DNA of 64,000 nucleotides from Lepidostoma basale. Lineage: Eukaryota > Arthropoda > Insecta > Trichoptera > Lepidostomatidae. The stretch is taken from assembly GCA_022606425.2 (NCBI GenBank), contig JAHDVF020000590.1, positions 434,001 to 498,000 on the forward strand, read 5' to 3'. The position numbers were made by a program, and so were the translations under genes. Positions 58,206 through 64,000 of the stretch are shown here, piece after piece. Position 1 is the stretch's first letter; each line of letters begins with the position of its first letter. Under the pieces are notes generated by a model. The model searched no databases. It worked only from the letters and a program-made list of their open reading frames with translations, and was not told the DNA's origin.

Positions 58206-58525
58206 GGCTATCATCAAACTTAATACTAACAGAGAGATTATTCGTTGCCAATTAATTCGCAACGTCGTAAACACGACCATAAAAACTTGTTTCAGAAGCT
58301 CTTTCTTTAATCGTAATGTTGTTCGGATTGATTTCCACTAATAGGAATGAATCTTGCCTTTCCGTTGGCATGGGTGTCACGCAGAGGTCTGAAATGTGCG
58401 CTGGCCCTCTCTGGTATACAAATTTTAACGCGGTTAATTTCAACTGGTATCGATAGAGCCTGGCGAAACCAGTCGCTATCGAAATAATGACCAAAGTTTT
58501 ATTTAATTATTATAAGCATATTATT
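58206..58525. other. Unassigned sequence
   Basis: A minus frame at 58252-58494 is open but unrecognised. Confidence 0.4.
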
Positions 58526-59664
58526 AAGCATATGATCGCGTAGATAGAGGTAAAATATGGGAAATATTGTCGGAATATGGAATAAGCACAAAACTGATCA
58601 CGGCAATTACATCGCTGTACACGGAAAGCACTGCTAGTGTCAGAGTAAATGGGGATCTTACAGCCTGGCTTGATATCAATAAAGGTGTAAAACAGGGGTG
58701 TGTAATGTCTCCATGGTTGTTTAATCTATATATGGACAAGTGTATGAAAGAGCTGACAGGGTTGGAAGCAGGTGCAAAAATGAACGGTGTGTCAGTAAGC
58801 TGTTTGTTGTATGCGGACGACGCTGTGCTACTTGCAGACAACGAGCACGAACTGCAAGCCCTGGTGTCTAGTATGTATGAGGTATGCAAGCGATACGATT
58901 TGATGATGAATGTGAATAAGTCTAAGGTAATGATTTTCGAAAAAGAAGGAAGCATGACAGTCTGCAACATTAGTGTAAACGGTGAAAATCTGGAACAAGT
59001 GGATGAATTTGTTTATTTAGGAAGTATGTTTACAAAGGATGGGAGGGTGGAGAAGGATATTGAAAGAAGGGTTGGGGCAGGCAACAGAATAAATGGTGCA
59101 CTTAAAGTTGTCATCGCAAACAAAAGCCTATCCAAAAAAGCTAAGATGGCAGTGCACAATGGTGTTCTTGTGCCGACCCTTATGTATGGAAGTGAAGCAT
59201 GGAACTGGCAAAAGAAGGATGAAAGTAGAATAAATGCAGTAGAAATGAGATCTCTAAGACGAATGTGTGGCAAATCTGTATATGATAGAGTGACAAATGC
59301 AAGTATAAGAAGTGAATGTGGTGCGAATGAAAGTGTTATGAACAAAATAAGGAAAGGGTCATTAAGATGGTTTGGACACATGGAAAAAATGAGTGAAGAC
59401 AGAATGGTAAAGAAGGTATATGTAAACGGCGTGAACGGAGCTAGAAATAGAGGAAGGGCGAGGAAAACGTGGCACGATCAAATCAATCAAATATTGAATG
59501 TCGGTCACGTGAGGAGTCGGAGAAATCGACGTGCGTGCATGAAAAGATGTATGAATGTAGAGGAAGCGAGAGAAGTATGTCAGCACAGAACAGTGTGGCG
59601 TTCCATTCTTTCTGCCTACCCCTCCGGGGAGACGGCGTGATGGTTAGTTAGTTAGTTAGTTAGT
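58526..59664 (+). mobile_element. Best TTAG-LINE copy, subfamily A, 5'-truncated
   Basis: About 1.1 kb from reverse-transcriptase motif A to the tail, ending TGG(TTAG)n at 59639-59664. It sets the reference for the family: protein end, stop in the terminal motif, and no real 3' UTR. The endonuclease domain and 5' UTR are missing. Flanking target duplication is not obvious. Confidence 0.93.
58528..59640 (+). CDS. Reverse transcriptase, partial (TTAG-LINE ORF2)
   Basis: Would copy element RNA into DNA at a nicked target. An open frame of 370 codons begins at motif A (AYDRVDR, residues 1-7; catalytic D at 3). Motif B is GVKQGCVMSPWLFNLY (53-68) and motif C is YADD (95-98, both aspartates kept). 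The segment NVNKSKVMIF and the VYLGSMF turn (162-168) follow. The C-terminal 200 residues carry MYGSEAWNWQ, RWFGHMEKM and KTWHDQIN. No internal stop. The N-terminal fingers and any apurinic-type endonuclease are truncated, so it is not functional alone. It ends SAYPSGETA, encoded by the terminal hairpin. The clade is probably RTE-like, which I infer from the minimal 3' UTR. Confidence 0.88.
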   Translation, partial: AYDRVDRGKIWEILSEYGISTKLITAITSLYTESTASVRVNGDLTAWLDINKGVKQGCVMSPWLFNLYMDKCMKELTGLEAGAKMNGVSVSCLLYADDAVLLADNEHELQALVSSMYEVCKRYDLMMNVNKSKVMIFEKEGSMTVCNISVNGENLEQVDEFVYLGSMFTKDGRVEKDIERRVGAGNRINGALKVVIANKSLSKKAKMAVHNGVLVPTLMYGSEAWNWQKKDESRINAVEMRSLRRMCGKSVYDRVTNASIRSECGANESVMNKIRKGSLRWFGHMEKMSEDRMVKKVYVNGVNGARNRGRARKTWHDQINQILNVGHVRSRRNRRACMKRCMNVEEAREVCQHRTVWRSILSAYPSGETA

Positions 59665-60779
59665 TTAAAATGAACTTCCATCATTTGATCACAATTATTT
59701 GAATATAATTATTAATAAACGATTAAATAACAGATTTAAATTAATTATTTATTGCATGATCTGATATAATATAACGAGAGCAATTATTGAAGAATAAAAA
59801 CTATAATTTCAATTAGCATCAACGCAGTGGTAAATGTGGCCAGCTGATCATACCTGTTCTGCCCTTACTATCTCATACTCGTATACACTAAACAACACAT
59901 TCGTATACAATTCTTCACACTACCACATTAAAGGTCTACAGCTGTGTTACTCGACCAAACGAGTAACTTCAATATCTCATTCCAACGAAGGGCACTTCGT
60001 TAAAACAGTCAAATTATTTACGCGTGTAATATATAGCATATTTCAGATAAACCGAGTTTTTCATTAGTTTGCTTGTTACAGCGTAGTAATTTGAGTAAGC
60101 GGAAAAATATTTGGAGCTTTCAGGATGCGTCTGGTTACATGAGACCCACAAGTAAAGTAAATACAACTAGTAAAAAGTGCACTTATAAGAATTGTGATGT
60201 ATTTTTTGAGATCATGGAAATGTTTAAAATTTTTGGTGAACGTTTCAATTCTTGTTGGTAATTTAAAAAATGTTTTGAAGGACTTTTATTCCAAACAGCT
60301 GTACGGTTTGTCCGTGGTGGTGGTGCCACATTCCCCACTTCCACGCCTCTCCTCTTCCCCCTGCCATCTCCCTTCTCGGGAAGATCCACGGCCAAGCAAG
60401 AGCAAAAAATGATGGGACTGCTTTGGACAAAACCCCTTTTTTATGCATTTCTCGTGGTCGCTAATTTCAAAGTCTATCGCTGGTGGAAGACCTGGAAACA
60501 AAATGTACATATTACAATATGGTATACATTTAGGTCACGCCATTTTATTTTATAAAGATAACACATTGTTTAATGAATAACGAAATTAAAATAAATGTGA
60601 TTATTTTATTCCTCGGAATTAGTTCATAATTATACATTCATATTGTGTTGTAAAATATTGAAATTAGACATTAAAAAAATGTACAGGGTAAATAAAAGTT
60701 TAAAAAAATTATCGGATAACATATGTAGTATGAAGGAGTGAATAAATATTTATAAAGAAGGTACACATGCGTTAAGCAT
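59665..60779. other. Unassigned sequence
   Basis: A pyrimidine-rich GC patch at 60315-60400 gives opposite-strand open frames; not recognised. Confidence 0.4.
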
Positions 60780-60990
60780 GGAAATAGATTGAAGGATCAC
60801 GACAGCCACAAATCGATCAATGTTTAAATTTCGGCAATATAAGTTATCATAAATATAGATATTATGTTTGCATGACACGTATCAATTTTAAAGGAGCCTA
60901 GATGAATATGTCAGAAAATAATAATTTATTGGTTTTTTCTACCTCGCTACCCCTAAAAAATTGTATAGCTTTTAGATATTTAGTGACTTT
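60780..60990 (+). mobile_element. Very degenerate TTAG-LINE relic
   Basis: Landmarks survive in order: atcgatcaatgtttaaattt, tgcatgacacgtatca, gaatatgtcagaaaa, ctacctcgctacccct. No tail. Confidence 0.5.
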
Positions 60991-61434
60991 TATATCATAG
61001 TATTATAGTTACTTACCCTAAAAATGAGTTGGACATGATTTAGTAAAAATGCACTGTTGCTATGAAGGAGTTGTGGTGGTGCCCCCCTGGCACGTCACTC
61101 TGGAGTACTTGTGCCACTGCTACACTTATTCAAACAACAGAAACCACTTAGACTTGGACACTTGAGACAAAAATTTCAAACGAGAAGTGACCATGATTCC
61201 TGGCCGAACTTCTGAAGTGCCACGGGCGAGCTTCATATCGTTGGAAGTGTGAATGTGTTCCTAGCCACACAAAACTATTCCGATTAGTATTATTGGTGCA
61301 CTCTTAACTCACATTAAATTTATGTACATACGTCTTACTAACCGATGAATTCATTCTACATTACTATAAATCTACGATGGAAATGTGTCGACTCTCAACT
61401 TGTCTAGTATAAATAATACATAAGGCGATGAATG
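60991..61434. other. Unassigned sequence
   Basis: Nothing recognised. Confidence 0.45.
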
Positions 61435-61680
61435 CGTTCTAAATAAAATTAAGAAAGGGTCACTTAGATGTTTGGACATATAAAACAAATGGGTGAGGGA
61501 CGAGTGGTTAAAATGATATATCTAAGTGTAAATGGAAAAAGAAGTCGAAGAAGAGAACAATCGACGAGCACAAGATAATGTGAATGTAAAAGATTTGTCA
61601 GGATAAAAAATATTGCGATCCATCTTCTCTGCCTACCCCTCTGTGTAACGGCTTGACGATACAATGTTATTATAGTTAGT
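61435..61680 (+). mobile_element. Old TTAG-LINE 3' end, subfamily B-like
   Basis: NKIKKGSLRCLDI-like frame, then ctgcctacccctctgtgtaa and a remnant tagttag. Hairpin right arm mutated. Confidence 0.7.
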
Positions 61681-62042
61681 TTGATCGATGAATTTGATTC
61701 TTGAAAATTTGTGTCATTTACAAAACATTTAATATTTTTTGTCATTCATATTTCGTACAAAAACGTGATATTCCGAAAGATATATTATAAAAAAAATTGT
61801 ATCTTTTATCCATATCTAAATCGTCGGTATAAACATATTATACTACATGTATGTACATGTATACTACATGTATGCTTTGATAATAAAAATGATTACATTC
61901 ATTTCATTTTTGATATAAACAACTTTATCGTTTTTATTTATTAGATTCGTAATCGTGTGCATTATTATATTTACATATTATTTATTTAAATCACCGATCA
62001 CTGGTTTAAACAAAATTTCGTTTGTACATTAAATATTGTAAA
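61681..62042. other. Unassigned AT-rich sequence
   Basis: Short direct repeat tatactacatgtatg-like near 61839-61872. Nothing else. Confidence 0.45.
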
Positions 62043-62402
62043 TTATACTAACTAACTAACTTGCCATCACGCCGTCTCCCCGGAGGGGTAGGCAGAAAGA
62101 ATGGAACGCCACACTGTTCTGTCCTGACATGCTTCTCTCGCTTCCTCTACATTCATACATTTTGTCATGCATGCACGTAGATTTCTCCGACTCCTCACGT
62201 GACCGACATTCAATATTTGATTGATTTGATCGTGCCACGTTTTCCTCGCCCTTCCTATATTTCTAGCTCTGTTCACGCCGTTTACATATACCTTCTTTAC
62301 CATTCTGTCTTCACTCATTTTTTCCATGTGTCCAAACCATCTTAATGACCCTTTCCTTATTTTGTTCATAACACTTTCATTCGCACCACATTCACTTCTT
62401 AT
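62043..62402 (-). mobile_element. TTAG-LINE subfamily A copy
   Basis: Minus open frame MNKIRKGSLRWFGHMEKM through ILSAYPSGETA with an intact hairpin (CCCCTCCGGGG) and TTAG tail. Very close to 58526-59664, so recent. Confidence 0.9.
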
Positions 62403-63129
62403 TTGTTATTGTTATCTCACCGTTTTTTTGTTATTGGTCGTATTATCTATGAAATCAAATATCATATTGATTTAAAAATATATACCATATATAGGTACTA
62501 TAGTACTCGTATAATTGTCAATTCACTAATACTCGAATCTTCAAAAGGGCGTAGTGAAGATTTGTTCAACAAGTTGTTAAATATTTAAGTAGTATAATGA
62601 GCAGAAACGATGTGACAGACGTGGTTGAAAGTTTAGCCCATATAATTGTTGGATATAGTTCCATGATATTCGATTATATCGGTAAGATTAAAGTAATTTT
62701 GAATCGAATTTAATTAGGCATTTTAATTATTACATCAACCCTCTAGACACAAAATATTGGACTACATATATCCTTATTAAATAAACGAATATTCTTCACC
62801 AACATTCCAATTCATGCATCTTCCAGTTCACGTATTAGAATTCTATAACGTTTTTTCTTTTTTAATTTTTTTAATTTGGCCAATCTCTCCAGGATCTCTG
62901 ACATATGACCGATAAGATGTTTAAAAATATATATATCTAAAACATCTCATTTCTATCGCATTGATTACACTTTTATCGTACCAATGGCTACGTGCTTTTT
63001 TAGCTATAATTTCATCTTGGAATGACCTGTCCAGACGATCTTAGCAACCTCGCCGGCGATGTGATTACTTGTACGTCGCAAGTGTTGAAAAACTCAAAAG
63101 CTAACATGTGAAGTAAGTCCCGATCATCT
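62403..63129. other. Unassigned AT-rich sequence
   Basis: Weak LINE-like blocks near 62940-63010 (aacatctcatttctatcgca) may be an old minus-strand copy. No gene. Confidence 0.35.
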
Positions 63130-63310
63130 GACGTGCGGCTCGTCCTTACACGAGCATCGCGGCCAACAGCTGAGCGCGCGGCGCGGGTGTGTGTGTGTGT
63201 GTGCGCGCGTTATATAATACACCCCACAGCTGGCCGGCGCGCTGGTGGTGGTGTGCTCCTGATGTACTCGTATCTGGTGCCTGCGGACGGCGAGGCGGCC
63301 GCGGCAGCCC
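63130..63310. promoter_or_regulatory. CpG-dense patch with TATA box, possible promoter
   Basis: The only strongly CpG-rich segment in the window, with a GT/GC alternating run (63188-63207) followed by ttatataatacacccc. The plus-strand TATA at about 63210 and the following GC-rich sequence (ggcgaggcggccgcggcagc) could be a core promoter and 5' exon of a host gene. No open frame supports this directly. Confidence 0.3.
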
Positions 63311-63404
63311 GGACTGGGAACATCAAACAATTATTATTCATTCGATTTATTAACGCGTCTTAAGTTTTTTTATTACATTATCTCTATAATACTAACAAAC
63401 TCAC

Positions 63405-63850
63405 GAAAAGAAACTCACGCCGTCTCTCCGAAGGGGTAGGCAGAAAAAATGGACTGCCATACTTTTCTTTCCTGACGTATTTCTCTCGCTTCTTCAACAT
63501 TCATAAATCGTGTCATGCACGCGCGTCGATTTCTCTGACTCCTCACATGGCCGACATTCAATATTTGATTTATTTGATCGTGCCACGCTTTCTTCCGTCT
63601 TCCTGTATTAGTGGTTCTATTTACATCATTAACATATATTTTTTACCATTCTTTCTTCATTCATTCATTCCATATGTCCAAACCAACTTAATGATCCTTT
63701 CATTATTTTGTTCATAACACCATCATTCGCACCCGGATATTTTCTTTCGACACTATCATAAACAGAGTATCAACACATTTGTCTAAGATATCTCATTTCT
63801 GCTTCATTTATTCTAACTTTCATCCTTCTTTTGCCAGTTCCAATCTTCTT
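63405..63850 (-). mobile_element. TTAG-LINE subfamily D copy
   Basis: Minus-strand hairpin CCCCTTCGGAGA, ACMTR and GHVRS blocks, HDQINQILNVG, up to the WNWQ block. No clear TTAG run; flank reads acaaactcacgaaaag. Confidence 0.82.
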
Positions 63851-63852
63851 GC

Positions 63853-64000
63853 TATTGATCTACTTGGACTGTTCTCCAGAGGCTTGCTCCTCCTGTGAGG
63901 TAGAATCCTAATTGTCCTTCAATCTTTTAGGAGATCGTCCACTAGGCTGATATTGTAATGCAATACAGGAGATTCTGGTTTTGTCAATTCTTTAGAAGTG
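63853..64000 (-). pseudogene. Non-LTR retrotransposon C-terminal tip
   Basis: The minus frame reads YQPSGRSPKRLKDN, stop, DSTSQEEQASGEQSK, stop. GR.PKR..D resembles LINE ORF2 ends like GRPPKIWRDSWTSAS at 14925-15565. Cut by the window edge. Confidence 0.45.

Noticed and set aside
59013..59381. 122-codon open frame on the minus strand
   Set aside because: It is the shadow of the TTAG-LINE reverse transcriptase on the opposite strand. The same mirrored frame appears wherever a LINE copy is present (for example 58524-58970).

Overview
The window looks like insect nuclear DNA, most probably from a moth or butterfly. It is AT-rich, with no bacterial-style operons and no complete host gene that I can recognise. 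Almost every interpretable segment is a transposable element (TE). The lepidopteran guess rests on tRNA-headed SINEs, many 5'-truncated LINE tails, mariners and palindromic repeats of kinds I know from Lepidoptera; no database search was run.

The dominant element is one non-LTR retrotransposon family, here called TTAG-LINE. It has about 30 truncated copies on both strands and at least four subfamilies (A-D). The best copy (58526-59664) carries most of a reverse transcriptase. Its coding region runs into the 3' terminus: the conserved terminal hairpin (CCCCTCCGGGG or CCCCTTCGGGG) encodes the last residues and the stop lies in the terminal motif, leaving only TGG plus a (TTAG)n tail, or (TTTG)n in subfamily C. 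A non-coding element (6502-6628, 17930-18455, 55403-55995) ends in the same hairpin and tail and is probably mobilised by this LINE. Smaller LINE relics belong to other families: a CR1/L2-like copy (26785-28110), RTE-like C-termini (14925-15565, 43265-43850) and others.

The most interesting layer is a set of palindromic repeats (3037-3290, 5961-6075, 9664-10140, 16030-16108, 21405-21700, 22560-22728, 28527-28700, 35038-35205, 52052-52225, 57846-58085 and smaller pieces). Their centres carry hammerhead-ribozyme-like motifs: a CUGANGA core, a short stem II, GAAAC, a 2-4 nt loop, then GUC. Several sequence families share this architecture. The copy at 21460-21503 (minus strand) also has a 6-bp stem I and is the best candidate for an active RNA. 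Small-stem-III hammerheads linked to Penelope-like retroelements are established; these loci fit that class, but no Penelope protein is visible here.

DNA transposons include a 1310-bp mariner (33006-34315) with matching terminal repeats and TA duplication but a broken DD37D transposase, a DD34D mariner relic (17335-17745), and two MITE-like elements (8095-8322, 40758-41170). There are four tRNA-derived SINE copies with two different 3' tails and three copies of a second tRNA-like SINE.

Nesting gives a relative history: LINE-A inside LINE-B, LINE-D inside LINE-D, SINE inside LINE-B, LINE-C inside a hammerhead palindrome, a hammerhead repeat inside a LINE, and a tandem duplication copying the junction of two insertions. 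The rest is unassigned AT-rich sequence, with two candidate host signals: a CpG-dense TATA-containing patch (63130-63310) and a GC-richer open frame (52435-52690).
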